This document shows positions 41,512 through 51,074 of a stretch of 64,000 bases of DNA, in pieces. Both the position numbers and the translations under genes were made by a program. Position 1 is the stretch's first letter. The number at the start of each line of letters is the position of its first letter. The DNA is taken from positions 58,017 to 122,016 of the forward strand of contig JAIDUG010000032.1 of NCBI GenBank assembly GCA_029060305.1. The letters are read 5' to 3'. The notes below the pieces were generated by a model, which did no database searches, was not told the origin of the DNA, and saw only the letters and a program-made list of their open reading frames with translations. The stretch is from Ruminococcus sp. GTDB lineage: Bacteria; Bacillota; Clostridia; Oscillospirales; Ruminococcaceae.

Positions 41512-42711
41512 ATGTTTGAATATAACACTGTTGAGGAAGCAGTGCAGGCACTCCGCAACGGCGAAATTATCCTCGTCACCGACGACGAAAACCGTGAAAA
41601 TGAAGCTGATATGATATGTTCAGCGGAGTATGCAACTACTGAAAACGTCAACTTTATGGCTACTTACGCAAAGGGTTTAATCTGTATGCCGATGAGCCGT
41701 GAACTCTGTCGGAAACTCAGTCTTCCGCAAATGGTCAGCGAAAATACTGATAATCATTGTACAGCTTTCACGGTATCGATAGACCACGTAAAAACTACTA
41801 CAGGCATTTCCGCTGAAGAACGTGGTTTCACTGCACGAATGGCGGTTGACGACAATGCAAAACCTGAAGATTTCCGTCGTCCAGGGCATATGTTTCCGCT
41901 TACCGCAAAGGACAATGGCGTTTTAGAGCGTGACGGTCATACGGAAGCAACGGTCGACCTTATGAAAATAGCGGGTCTCAAAGAATGCGGACTTTGTTGC
42001 GAAGTGATGAGAAATGACGGCACTATGATGCGTTCCGGAGAGGTTCAGGAAAAAGCTAAGGAATGGGGGTTAAAGTTTATAACGATTCAGGCTATAAAGG
42101 AGTACAGAAAAACTCACGACAGACTTGTCGAAAAGGTAGCTGACACTAAACTTCCCACAAAGTACGGAGTATTCCGTGCGATAGGCTTTATAAACAAACT
42201 CAACGGCGAACATCATATAGCACTTGTAAAAGGTGACATAGGTAACGGTGAAGACGTTCTGTGCCGTGTACATTCGGAATGCCTTACCGGTGATGCTTTC
42301 GGTTCTCTGAAATGCGACTGCGGACAGCAATTTGCCTCTGCAATGACACAGATTGAAAAAGAGGGTCGAGGAATACTTCTTTACATGAGACAAGAGGGTC
42401 GAGGAATAGGTCTTATAAATAAGCTCCGTGCTTACGAGTTGCAGGATAACGGAATGGATACTCTTGAGGCAAATTTAGCTTTAGGATTTCCGGCAGATAT
42501 GCGTGAATACTATATCGGCGCACAGATTCTCCGTGAACTCGGTTGTAAAACGCTCCGACTGCTTACAAACAATCCCGACAAAATCTATGGTCTGAGCGGA
42601 TTCGGTCTTGAAATAAAAGAACGTGTACCGATTCAGGTAGACGCTACCGATTACGATTTATTCTACCTTAAAACCAAAAAGGACAAAATGGGTCACATAC
42701 TTAAATTCTGA
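41512..42711 (+). CDS. ribBA: Bifunctional DHBP synthase / GTP cyclohydrolase II
   Basis: Supplies both precursors of riboflavin. The 399-residue protein has the DHBP synthase domain ([13 protein letters not shown], about 22-34; GHMFPLTAK) and the GTP cyclohydrolase II domain with the zinc site [18 protein letters not shown] (about 251-268) and [17 protein letters not shown] ribosome site. Third enzyme gene of the operon. Confidence 0.97.
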   Translation: MFEYNTVEEAVQALRNGEIILVTDDENRENEADMICSAEYATTENVNFMATYAKGLICMPMSRELCRKLSLPQMVSENTDNHCTAFTVSIDHVKTTTGISAEERGFTARMAVDDNAKPEDFRRPGHMFPLTAKDNGVLERDGHTEATVDLMKIAGLKECGLCCEVMRNDGTMMRSGEVQEKAKEWGLKFITIQAIKEYRKTHDRLVEKVADTKLPTKYGVFRAIGFINKLNGEHHIALVKGDIGNGEDVLCRVHSECLTGDAFGSLKCDCGQQFASAMTQIEKEGRGILLYMRQEGRGIGLINKLRAYELQDNGMDTLEANLALGFPADMREYYIGAQILRELGCKTLRLLTNNPDKIYGLSGFGLEIKERVPIQVDATDYDLFYLKTKKDKMGHILKF

Positions 42712-42728
42712 AAAGGAGAGATTATTTT

Positions 42729-43202
42729 ATGAATATATTTGAAGGAAAACTGGTTGCGGAAAATACGAAAATAGGAATAGTTGTCGCAAGATTCAACGAG
42801 TTTATCACTTCCAAACTTCTCGGCGGAGCTGTCGATACTCTCAGGAGACACGGCGTTGACGAAAGCAATATTAACGTTGCATGGGTACCAGGGGCTTTTG
42901 AAATTCCGCTCATTGCAAAGAAAATGGCTGATTCTGGAAAATATGATGCTGTCATCTGTCTCGGGGCAATAATAAGAGGGTCAACTTCACACTACGACCT
43001 CGTATGCAACGAAACTTCCAAAGGCATAGCACAGGTTTCACTCAACAGCAATATTCCGGTAATGTTCGGAGTTATCACGACGGAAAACATTGAGCAGGCT
43101 ATTGAAAGAGCAGGTTCAAAGGCTGGTAACAAGGGAAGTGAATGTGCTGAGGGTGCTATCGAAATGATTAACCTTATAAGAGAGATTGACAGAAATGACT
43201 AA
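42729..43202 (+). CDS. ribH: 6,7-dimethyl-8-ribityllumazine synthase
   Basis: Condenses the pyrimidine and butanone phosphate to lumazine, forming a 60-mer shell. The 157-residue product shows [19 protein letters not shown] (about 57-65), [14 protein letters not shown] and the catalytic His. AAAGGAG site. It overlaps the HAD gene by eight bases. Confidence 0.96.
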   Translation: MNIFEGKLVAENTKIGIVVARFNEFITSKLLGGAVDTLRRHGVDESNINVAWVPGAFEIPLIAKKMADSGKYDAVICLGAIIRGSTSHYDLVCNETSKGIAQVSLNSNIPVMFGVITTENIEQAIERAGSKAGNKGSECAEGAIEMINLIREIDRND

Positions 43203-43851
43203 TCTGATTTTCGACTATGACGGCACAATCCATAACTCTATGAAAACCTATGCTCCTGCTTTCAGGAATACTTGCAAATGGCTTTCGGATAACGGTTATA
43301 TCTCACCGGTTGAATATTCCGACATTCAGATAAGCTACTGGTTAGGTTTCAACTCTACTGATATGTGGTTGCAATTTCAACCCGACCTTGACAGTAAAGT
43401 CCGTGAAAAAGCCCGTATAATGCTCGGCGAGGATATGGCGGAAAGGGTTGAAAACGGCGAGGGAGCTTTATTTGAACACGCTGAGGAAATGCTTGAAACT
43501 CTCAGAAATCAAGGTTACAACCTGATTTTCCTCAGCAACTGCCGTATTCACTATATGGAACGTCATAAAAGAATTTTCGGACTTGACAGATTTTTCAGTT
43601 ATTTCTACTGTTGTGAGGAATTTGGATTTATCCCGAAATATGAGATTTTCCGCAAAATAAAAAATTTCCACGACGGCGACTTCATAGTTATAGGTGACAG
43701 ATTCCACGATATTGAGACAGCTGTCAGAAATAATCTCCTTTCAATAGGTTGCGGATATGGTTACGGTACACCGGAAGAACTTTCAAAGGCTGATGTGATT
43801 GCTGACGATATAAGACAAATACCCGATTTCGTCAAATATCTTACAAAATAA
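43195..43851 (+). CDS. HAD-superfamily hydrolase at the end of the riboflavin operon
   Basis: A 218-residue HAD hydrolase: motif [11 protein letters not shown] (about 5-14), motif II FLSNCR, motif III Lys about 145, motif [17 protein letters not shown] 43195 lies inside the last codons of ribH. Its place suggests the still variable phosphatase that removes phosphate from the ribitylamino-pyrimidine in riboflavin synthesis; this is an inference from context. Confidence 0.85.
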   Translation: MTNLIFDYDGTIHNSMKTYAPAFRNTCKWLSDNGYISPVEYSDIQISYWLGFNSTDMWLQFQPDLDSKVREKARIMLGEDMAERVENGEGALFEHAEEMLETLRNQGYNLIFLSNCRIHYMERHKRIFGLDRFFSYFYCCEEFGFIPKYEIFRKIKNFHDGDFIVIGDRFHDIETAVRNNLLSIGCGYGYGTPEELSKADVIADDIRQIPDFVKYLTK

Positions 43852-43853
43852 TA

Positions 43854-43885
43854 AAAAAACGGACGTTTTCACACGTCCGTTTTAT
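43854..43885. terminator. Bidirectional terminator between the rib operon and ABC exporter
   Basis: AACGGACGT (43858-43866) pairs with ACGTCCGTT (43873-43881) between convergent genes, with T-rich sequence on the plus and seven As (Ts on the minus strand) before it. Confidence 0.9.
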
Positions 43886-43895
43886 TGTTGAAAAA

Positions 43896-46850
43896 TCAGT
43901 CTGTTCTGAGGGCTTCAACAGGGTCTTTCTTTGAGGCTACTCGTGACGGAATAAGTCCGGCTATCAGAGTAAGCACCATACTTATTGCAACAAGTATGAT
44001 TCCTGCCGAAACAGGTACATAAGCATTGAGATTATCGAGAGTAGTAAGCGAATGGATAATAAGGTTAATCGGGATTGTAAGAAGTGCTGAAACACCTATT
44101 CCGATAAGTCCGGCGGTAAGTCCTACTATAAGGGTTTCCGCATTGAATACCGTCGAAACGTCATGTTTTGAAGCTCCGATAGCACGCAATATACCGATTT
44201 CCCTTGTACGTTCAAGAACGGAAATATATGTTATAATTCCAATCATTATTGAAGATACAACAAGCGATATTCCTACAAAAGCTATAAGCAGATATGATAT
44301 ACCGCTGATAATGCTTGTTACCGACGACATAAGCAGTGCCACATAGTCGGTATAGTGAATAACGTCCTTTTCGTCAACTGAATTATTATAATCTTCTATA
44401 ACGTCTGCAATATCGTCCTTATCCTCAAAGGTCTTTACGTATATACTTATTGACGACGGGTCAGAAATGTCAGCTTTACCGAGGATTTTCAGATTATCTT
44501 CATACGTCGAATCTGACAACTGTTTCGGAGTAAAGTTTTCATATATCTGCACATATGCTTCATCAGGAAGTTTCATTTTGTCGAGTTCTTTCGCAAGGTC
44601 TTTGTCGGAATATTCAGCGAGTTTCTTCTGAATTTCAGCGGAAGTTTCTGCAATATAATTTGCACTCACCACACCCAGTAACGCTTCGTTAAATTCTTCT
44701 TCGTCCATAGTCTTGATATACTCCGCAACCTGTGAGCTTTCAACGCCCATCTGCTGTGCGAAAAATTCAGCAACAGCGGTCTGCTTGTCGGTATCTGACA
44801 TCTTTGCAACAGTCTGCTGAACATTCTTCATCATTTCTTCTTCATTCGGAAGTGCTGAAACAAATCTGTAAACTTCCGCTTTCTGTTCGTCTGAAGCGTT
44901 TTCAACATATTCCTTTGCCGTTTCGACTTTTTCTTCGTCGCTGGGTTCTTTGTAATCGTCCGTCATAAACTGCGAGCCGTTGATAATATCGGTTTCCGGA
45001 TTTTCAATCTGAGCCTTTATAATGTCACTGTTTTCTGCCTGCTCGATAACGTGTTGCGTAAGCATCGGAGTATATGCAATATATCCCGAAATCATACCCA
45101 TATCAGTATCTTCATTCGGACGTATAAATCCTACTACTTTCAGTTCAGTACCAATGTCATTAGAGTTGTAAAGATAATCCATACCGGCTTCTGTAGCAGT
45201 GAGGTCTGTATAACCTGTTCCGTCTTCATTTTTCTGATACGATTCACACGGAAGTATCATCTTGAATTTCTTATCAAGAATTTCGTCGAAATCCCATTCA
45301 AGATTACCATAGTTTTCAATGTTTTCGCCACTCATAGCGGACTTTAAAATTCGTGAAAATTCCTCAGGTTCTTTAAGACCCATTGCATAAGCTATGATGT
45401 CAGGAAGTTCATTGTTTTTCGTAAGTACCACAACTACTTCATCGTAATTTTCAGGGAATTTTCCGCACACAACATCATACTGATTTTTTATCAGGTCGCT
45501 GACCTGTGTGCCGTCCTCAGAGGCAAGCATTTCTGACATCACGTCAAGACCCATCATTGATAACTGCATACTTGCCATAGGATTGGCACTTGTGAGACTT
45601 GACGAATCCCCTATTCCTAAAGCGTTTGAATACATTTTCAGAAAATCAACTTCCATTATCTGACCGTCAGGCGTTTCAGTAAATACCGGTATATCAACAT
45701 CATAAGTATACGCAATTGCAGTTGCTTTTTCCGATACTGTCGGATTTTCTTCTATAAATGCTTTGAAATCTTTCATATTATTCTGCTGTATTGCGGAAGA
45801 GTTCATAGTATTGAACATATCATATATATCAACATTTGAATAAACTTTATTGTCGTCAATATTTTTTTCCTCTCCGTAATTCTTCTGCATCATAGCTTCC
45901 ATCATTGCGGAAGTATCAGCAGTTTCCCTTGTAATCTGCAACGGATATGAGGAAAGCGTATCTTCCTGAACATTATTGATATAGTCGTTGATACCTGTCG
46001 AAAGTGACAAGATAGTTGCGATACCTATTATTCCGATAGAACCTGCAAAAGCTGTCAGAAGAGTACGTCCTTTTTTCGTCATAAGGTTGTTAAGTGAAAG
46101 TGATACAGCAGTACCGAATGACATTGAAACACGTTTTTTAGAAGACGGTTTAATTTCGGTTTCCTTTTCCGGAATATATGGGTCGCTGTCATCAGTCAGC
46201 TTACCGTCCTTTATGCGTACAATTCTTGTTGCGTATTCTTCCGCAAGTTCCGGATTGTGCGTTACCATTATTACAAGTTTATCCTTTGCTATTTCTTTCA
46301 GAAGTTCCATAACCTGAATACTTGTTTCGCTGTCCAATGCACCTGTAGGCTCATCGGCAAGCAGAATATCCGGATTGTTTATCAATGCCCTTGCTATTGC
46401 AACTCTCTGCATCTGTCCGCCTGACATCTGATTCGGTTTTTTGTGTAACTGGTTTCCCAGTCCAACCTTTTCAAGAGCCTCTTTCGCACGTTTTTTACGT
46501 TCAGCCTTTGAAACACCTGAAATCGTCAGTGCAAGCTCAACGTTTGCGAGTACAGTCTGATGAGGAATAAGGTTATAGCTCTGAAAAATAAAACCTATAG
46601 AGTGGTTACGATAAGCGTCCCAGTCTCTGTCTTTGTACTTTTTGGTGGAAACGCCGTTTATTATCAGGTCGCCCGAAGTGTAATGGTCTAAACCGCCGAT
46701 AATATTCAGCATAGTCGTTTTACCACAACCCGAATGTCCGAGAATAGCCACAAACTCATTTTCACGGAAAGTAACATTCACACCGTTGAGAGCAGTAACC
46801 TTGTTTTCGCCGTTACCGTACTGCTTGAAAATTTCTTTTAATTGTAACAA
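43896..46850 (-). CDS. ABC transporter: fused ATPase and FtsX/MacB-type permease
   Basis: A 984-residue protein. The N-terminal nucleotide-binding domain has GHSGCGKTT (Walker A, about 39-47), MSGGQMQRVAIARAL (signature) and ILLADEPTGALD. A membrane segment follows at about 265-285, then a very large extracytoplasmic region (about 300-790), then three membrane segments of an FtsX domain. This is the MacB-like layout of exporters of peptides or lipoproteins. The start is TTG 46850 with AGGGTG; the apparent ATG at 46910 coincides with the -35 box and cannot be used. Substrate unknown. Confidence 0.9.
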   Translation of the reverse strand: MLQLKEIFKQYGNGENKVTALNGVNVTFRENEFVAILGHSGCGKTTMLNIIGGLDHYTSGDLIINGVSTKKYKDRDWDAYRNHSIGFIFQSYNLIPHQTVLANVELALTISGVSKAERKKRAKEALEKVGLGNQLHKKPNQMSGGQMQRVAIARALINNPDILLADEPTGALDSETSIQVMELLKEIAKDKLVIMVTHNPELAEEYATRIVRIKDGKLTDDSDPYIPEKETEIKPSSKKRVSMSFGTAVSLSLNNLMTKKGRTLLTAFAGSIGIIGIATILSLSTGINDYINNVQEDTLSSYPLQITRETADTSAMMEAMMQKNYGEEKNIDDNKVYSNVDIYDMFNTMNSSAIQQNNMKDFKAFIEENPTVSEKATAIAYTYDVDIPVFTETPDGQIMEVDFLKMYSNALGIGDSSSLTSANPMASMQLSMMGLDVMSEMLASEDGTQVSDLIKNQYDVVCGKFPENYDEVVVVLTKNNELPDIIAYAMGLKEPEEFSRILKSAMSGENIENYGNLEWDFDEILDKKFKMILPCESYQKNEDGTGYTDLTATEAGMDYLYNSNDIGTELKVVGFIRPNEDTDMGMISGYIAYTPMLTQHVIEQAENSDIIKAQIENPETDIINGSQFMTDDYKEPSDEEKVETAKEYVENASDEQKAEVYRFVSALPNEEEMMKNVQQTVAKMSDTDKQTAVAEFFAQQMGVESSQVAEYIKTMDEEEFNEALLGVVSANYIAETSAEIQKKLAEYSDKDLAKELDKMKLPDEAYVQIYENFTPKQLSDSTYEDNLKILGKADISDPSSISIYVKTFEDKDDIADVIEDYNNSVDEKDVIHYTDYVALLMSSVTSIISGISYLLIAFVGISLVVSSIMIGIITYISVLERTREIGILRAIGASKHDVSTVFNAETLIVGLTAGLIGIGVSALLTIPINLIIHSLTTLDNLNAYVPVSAGIILVAISMVLTLIAGLIPSRVASKKDPVEALRTD

Positions 46851-46881
46851 TAAGTTCACCCTTTCTTTTGAGATACGGTTT

Positions 46882-46910
46882 ATTATAACACGTTGATAAA
46901 TATATGTCAA
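46882..46910 (-). promoter_or_regulatory. Promoter of the ABC exporter gene
   Basis: Minus strand: TTGACA (46905-46910), 17 bases, TATAAT (46882-46887). It fixes the translation start downstream of the first in-frame ATG. Confidence 0.8.
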
Positions 46911-46954
46911 TTACTTTCACATAAATTTCATAAACCCCGTTAACTATTTTCAAC

Positions 46955-46990
46955 AAGAAAAGACATCTCTGTACATTCTGACGGAGATGC
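46955..46990 (-). terminator. Terminator of the prs-ppa transcript
   Basis: Stem ACATCTC (46963-46969) with GAGATGC (46984-46990, one mismatch at the end), then T-rich sequence on the minus strand. Confidence 0.75.
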
Positions 46991-47002
46991 CTTTTTCTAT
47001 GA

Positions 47003-48145
47003 TTACTTCATACCGTATTTTTTGAGAAGATTCTGTATTTTTTCGTGAGGGTCGATAATCTTGCTTATTGAAGTATCGTGGTTGATAGCCTCGATAAAAT
47101 ATGCGATATACTTTGAAACGTCCACTTCATGAAACCACTCTCTGCTGAGAAGTTCGGGAGTTCTGTAAGTAAGGTTAGTACCGAATACGCCGTCAATATA
47201 GCCGTCAGCATAAGCCTTGTCGAATTTTTCAAGACCGTTTGTAAAGATTGCGTAAGTAGCATACGTGAAAATTCTCTTTGCGTTCTTTTTCTTGAGGTTG
47301 TAAGCGAGGTCAAGCATTGATTCACCTGAGGAAATAATATCGTCAGCAACAAAAACGTCCTTGCCCTCTACTGAGTTACCGAGGTATTCGTGAGCGACAA
47401 TAGGATTTCTGCCGTTTACGATTGTAGAATAATCACGGCGTTTATAGAACATACCCATTTCAACACCGAGTACAGAAGCATAATACATATTTCTGTTTAA
47501 AGCACCCTCGTCCGGACTTACAATCATAAACTTGTCCTTTGAACAGTCAATATCCTTGATTTCCCTGAACATAGTTTTAAGTACCTGATAAGTAGGCATA
47601 ACGTTGTCAAAGCCCATAAGCGGAATAGCGTTCTGCACACGAGGGTCGTGAGCATCGAAAGTGACGATATTTGAAACGCCCATAGATTCGAGTTCCTGCA
47701 AAGCACAGGCACAATCAAGGGATTCACGGTAACTTCTTCTGTGCTGTCTGCCACCATAGAGAATAGGCATAATAACGGTTATTCTGTGAGCCTTACCGCT
47801 TGCTGACTGAATGATTCTCTTCAGGTCTTGGAAATGGTCATCGGGAGACATAGCGTTTTCCTTGCCGAAATAGTTGTACTTGATATTGTAGTTACCTACG
47901 TCAACGATTATAAACAGGTCTTTTCCACGGATAGTAGACTTTATAAGACCCTTACCGTCACCGGAAGAAAAGCGTGGGCATTCGCTTTCAATGAGGAAAG
48001 TATCTGTTTCAAAGCCTGCTTTTCCAGCCCATTCAACAAGATAGCTGTCGATTTTCGCACCGATTTCCTTAACGCTTTCCATAGCGATAATTCCTATCGG
48101 AGGGACGTTTGATTGACTGAATAAATTTTCATTTGAAGCTGTCAT
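47003..48145 (-). CDS. prs: Ribose-phosphate pyrophosphokinase
   Basis: Makes PRPP from ribose 5-phosphate and ATP. The 380-residue product is of the long clostridial form, with an extra N-terminal stretch and C-terminal tail. DPRVQNAIP, the flexible loop PILYGGRQHRRS (about 125-136) and the PRPP loop VFVADDIISSGES (about 262-274) are present. It follows ppa by 30 bases; PPi removal and PRPP synthesis are thus co-expressed. Confidence 0.9.
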   Translation of the reverse strand: MTASNENLFSQSNVPPIGIIAMESVKEIGAKIDSYLVEWAGKAGFETDTFLIESECPRFSSGDGKGLIKSTIRGKDLFIIVDVGNYNIKYNYFGKENAMSPDDHFQDLKRIIQSASGKAHRITVIMPILYGGRQHRRSYRESLDCACALQELESMGVSNIVTFDAHDPRVQNAIPLMGFDNVMPTYQVLKTMFREIKDIDCSKDKFMIVSPDEGALNRNMYYASVLGVEMGMFYKRRDYSTIVNGRNPIVAHEYLGNSVEGKDVFVADDIISSGESMLDLAYNLKKKNAKRIFTYATYAIFTNGLEKFDKAYADGYIDGVFGTNLTYRTPELLSREWFHEVDVSKYIAYFIEAINHDTSISKIIDPHEKIQNLLKKYGMK

Positions 48146-48175
48146 AAAAAATTTTCCTTTCAGTATTTATGGTAT

Positions 48176-48706
48176 TTATTTACAGAAGTTTTCGATATAA
48201 CTTTCTATATCCTTTGCAATAATCTGCCTTGCAGTTTCAGCGTTCTGTACTTCATCGACTGCTGTTGTCTTGTGTTCGAGTTCCTTGTATATCATAAAGA
48301 AGTGGCTCATCTCGTCAAAGATGTGTTTCGGTATCTGGTCTATATCCTTGTAGATATTGTAGTTAGGGTCATCAAATGGTATAGCAATAATCTTGTCGTC
48401 ACGGTGGTCATTATCCAACATTCTTATAACGCCTACCGGATAGCACTTTACAAGAGTAAGGGGCATAAGTCTCTCGGAACAGAGAACAAGCACATCAAGA
48501 GGGTCATTATCGTCTGAGTAAGTTCTCGGAATAAATCCGTAGTTTGCGGGATAATGAGTTGAAGTATGCAGGATTCTGTCCATTTTTATAAAACCGGTTT
48601 CCTTGTCAAGTTCATACTTGATTTTACTTCCCTTTCCGATTTCAATAACCGCATAGAAATTATCGGGAGCAATTCTTTTTGGATTCATTTTATGCCATAT
48701 GTTCAT
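48176..48706 (-). CDS. ppa: Inorganic pyrophosphatase, class A
   Basis: Hydrolyses pyrophosphate to phosphate. The 176-residue soluble type has EIGKGSKIKYE (about 22-32), YGFIPRTYSDDNDPLDVLVL with the metal aspartates (about 56-75) and KxxxxDxxxY-like residues later. ATG 48706 has GGAGG. First gene of the ppa-prs pair; promoter at 48776-48803. Confidence 0.95.
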   Translation of the reverse strand: MNIWHKMNPKRIAPDNFYAVIEIGKGSKIKYELDKETGFIKMDRILHTSTHYPANYGFIPRTYSDDNDPLDVLVLCSERLMPLTLVKCYPVGVIRMLDNDHRDDKIIAIPFDDPNYNIYKDIDQIPKHIFDEMSHFFMIYKELEHKTTAVDEVQNAETARQIIAKDIESYIENFCK

Positions 48707-48724
48707 TTAGCTTTTTACCTCCAC

Positions 48725-48803
48725 CAAAAATCCGGAAATTCTGCCGTCCGGAAAAAATATTATCTGCTAATAATAAGTATACCATTTTTTCGGAATTTGT
48801 CAA
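48725..48803 (-). promoter_or_regulatory. ppa promoter and possible leader attenuator
   Basis: Minus strand: TTGACA (48798-48803), 16 bases, TATACT (48776-48781). In the leader, two TCCGGA copies (about 48731-48736 and 48747-48752) can pair and are followed by five Ts just before the ribosome site, a terminator-like hairpin. Confidence 0.5.
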
Positions 48804-48937
48804 TAACGCTTTTAAAATTCGTCAATATGATGTAAAATATCAGAAATTACCGCAAAACTTTCAGCTTTTGTCACCCCTCAACATATATATATTAATAAAA
48901 AGTGAATTGATTTTGTTATTAATATATTATAATTCTA

Positions 48938-48966
48938 TTGATTTTTCGGCAGAAGTACTGTAAAAT
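48938..48966 (+). promoter_or_regulatory. Promoter of the GGDEF gene
   Basis: TTGATT (48938-48943), 17 bases, TAAAAT (48961-48966). The rest of the 308-base gap between ppa and this gene is AT-rich without other recognisable features. Confidence 0.5.
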
Positions 48967-49014
48967 ATATATAAAGAGTTTTTCAGAAAAAATTTTGAGG
49001 GAGATGATAATATA

Positions 49015-50946
49015 ATGCCAGTTTACAGAATCGCCGTAATTATTGCAGGAATCGACCAGAGCTATCAGAGTGCTATTCTCAACGGAATCTCAGCCTCTGC
49101 TTCTGAATGTTCAATAAACGTCGAGGCTTTTATATCTTTTATAGGGTCAATGGGAAACCCTGTCCACGATACAGGTGAATTCAATATTTTCAATCTGCCC
49201 GATTTCAATAATTACGACGGTGCTATACTTCTGACAAATACTATCGACTATCCACCGGTAGTTGAAAATATTATAAAACGCATAAAAGAAACAGGAATAC
49301 CGGCTGTAAGTATGGACAACGATATTCCCGAACTTTATCACATAGGCATTGACAATAAAAAGGCAATGAGGAAAATTACAGAGCATCTTATTCAGAAACA
49401 TGGTTTCAGGAAATTCAGTTATATTTCCGGTCCGGCAGATAATCCCGAAAGTACCGACCGCCTTAACTCTTTCCTTGAGGTGCTTTCTGAAAACAATATA
49501 AGTATTGACGAAAAAGATATTTTCTATGGAGACTTCCGGTCACCGTCGGGGAAAAACGGTGCGGAGTATTTCCTGAAACAGTGGAAAGAACTTCCGGACG
49601 TTCTTATATGTGCAAATGACGTTATGGCATCATCTGCAATAAACCGCCTTATTGAAGCAGGTTACAGTATACCGGAAGATATTGCCGTCACGGGTTTTGA
49701 CAATACCTACAATACTCACAACTATCAGATTGAAATAACTTCCGTAAACCGTCCGCTTGAACTTTCCGGAAAACTTGCCTGCGAAATGCTTTTCAGACAT
49801 TTCAAAGGTATTCAACAGGAAAGAAGTGTTATACTTGATATGTCAACACATTTCACCGAAAGCTGTGGCTGTTCGGCAGGAAACCCTCCGGATATAAAGA
49901 CTTTCAGGGATTTCAACTATGCCAACTATATGAAACTTGAAAAATCACAGAATTATATGTCGCTTTTCAATCATCTTTCATGTATCCTGCTCGGTAGCAA
50001 CACCTATGAACAATATATATCTTCACTGAAAGATTTTGTCGCTGAAATACGTCCGGAAGAATTTTACTTCTGTTTATGCGAAAACTGGAATGCTGAATCG
50101 CTCACTGACGAAAATTCATATCAGGAAAGAAACGATACTCCCATACCGTCAGAATATACCGAAAATATCATAGTGCCGGTAGCTTACAGACAAGGCGTTT
50201 TCTATGAAGAATCCGTCATAAAGAAAAGTGATATTCTGCCGACGGTTGCAAAGTCCCCCAAGTCGGGACGTTTCTATTATATTGTACCGCTACATTTCGG
50301 CACACGCTGTCTCGGCTATATGGCTATTCTCAATTCACGCACAAATATGCACAATTCAATGTTTGAGACCTTATGTATAAATATAAGCAATTCCCTTGAA
50401 AATATCCGAAAACTTATGTGTCTCAACACAGCGGTCGGTCATCTGCGGAAACTCTACGCACAGGACACTTTTTCCGGCATATACAACAGAAACGGTTTTA
50501 TAAATGCTACCCGTGATATATACAACAAGTGCATTGAAGAACAGCGTGAAATTATGCTGATGTTCATAGACCTTGACGGTCTCAAAGGTATCAATGACAC
50601 TTTCGGTCACGATGTCGGTGATGTTGCTATATGTAATATTGCCGACGTTCTGCGTACTTCCTGTACCGGTGACGAGGTATACTGCCGTTTCGGTGGTGAC
50701 GAATTTATAGTTTTTGCTTCCGGATATACTGAACATGATGCAATCAGTCTCACACGAAAGATAGAATACAACATCAAAAGAGTAAACGACACTAAAATAT
50801 ATCCTTTTGAACTGAATGCAAGTACCGGTTACATAATTGACGTGCCGAAAAAAAATGAGGGAATATTCCACTTTGTTACAAAGGCTGATAAAGTTATGTA
50901 TGAACACAAACGCCGTAAAAAACTTTCAAAATATCTGAAATCATAA
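49015..50946 (+). CDS. LacI-type sugar-sensor domain fused to a GGDEF diguanylate cyclase
   Basis: A 643-residue protein without signal peptide or membrane segment. Residues 1-285 form a periplasmic-binding-protein-like domain of the LacI/GalR type (VLICANDVMASSAINRL, DIAVTGFDNT), with no N-terminal helix-turn-helix. A GAF-like middle follows, then a GGDEF domain with an intact RFGGDEF site near residue 559. The RxxD inhibitory site before GGDEF is absent. It should be a cytosolic, ligand-controlled c-di-GMP synthase. GAGGGAG site; ends at a terminator. Confidence 0.88.
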   Translation: MPVYRIAVIIAGIDQSYQSAILNGISASASECSINVEAFISFIGSMGNPVHDTGEFNIFNLPDFNNYDGAILLTNTIDYPPVVENIIKRIKETGIPAVSMDNDIPELYHIGIDNKKAMRKITEHLIQKHGFRKFSYISGPADNPESTDRLNSFLEVLSENNISIDEKDIFYGDFRSPSGKNGAEYFLKQWKELPDVLICANDVMASSAINRLIEAGYSIPEDIAVTGFDNTYNTHNYQIEITSVNRPLELSGKLACEMLFRHFKGIQQERSVILDMSTHFTESCGCSAGNPPDIKTFRDFNYANYMKLEKSQNYMSLFNHLSCILLGSNTYEQYISSLKDFVAEIRPEEFYFCLCENWNAESLTDENSYQERNDTPIPSEYTENIIVPVAYRQGVFYEESVIKKSDILPTVAKSPKSGRFYYIVPLHFGTRCLGYMAILNSRTNMHNSMFETLCINISNSLENIRKLMCLNTAVGHLRKLYAQDTFSGIYNRNGFINATRDIYNKCIEEQREIMLMFIDLDGLKGINDTFGHDVGDVAICNIADVLRTSCTGDEVYCRFGGDEFIVFASGYTEHDAISLTRKIEYNIKRVNDTKIYPFELNASTGYIIDVPKKNEGIFHFVTKADKVMYEHKRRKKLSKYLKS

Positions 50947-50951
50947 TAAAA

Positions 50952-50978
50952 GGACTGTTCCCGAAACAGTCCTTTTTG
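50952..50978 (+). terminator. Terminator of the GGDEF gene
   Basis: GGACTGTT (50952-50959) pairs with AACAGTCC (50965-50972), followed by five Ts. Confidence 0.9.
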
Positions 50979-50995
50979 TTTAGTGATTACTTATG

Positions 50996-51024
50996 TTGAC
51001 ATATTTACAAAAATATGTTATAAT
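50996..51024 (+). promoter_or_regulatory. Promoter of cls
   Basis: TTGACA (50996-51001), 17 bases, TATAAT (51019-51024). Confidence 0.85.
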
Positions 51025-51074
51025 CAGCATAGTCAGAAATTTCTCTGACAAGAAAATAATAAGGAGGTGTTTAA

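Noticed and set aside
46851..46910. ATG start of the ABC exporter at 46910
   Set aside because: It falls on the -35 box of the only good promoter; TTG 46850 has a ribosome site and matches the family start.
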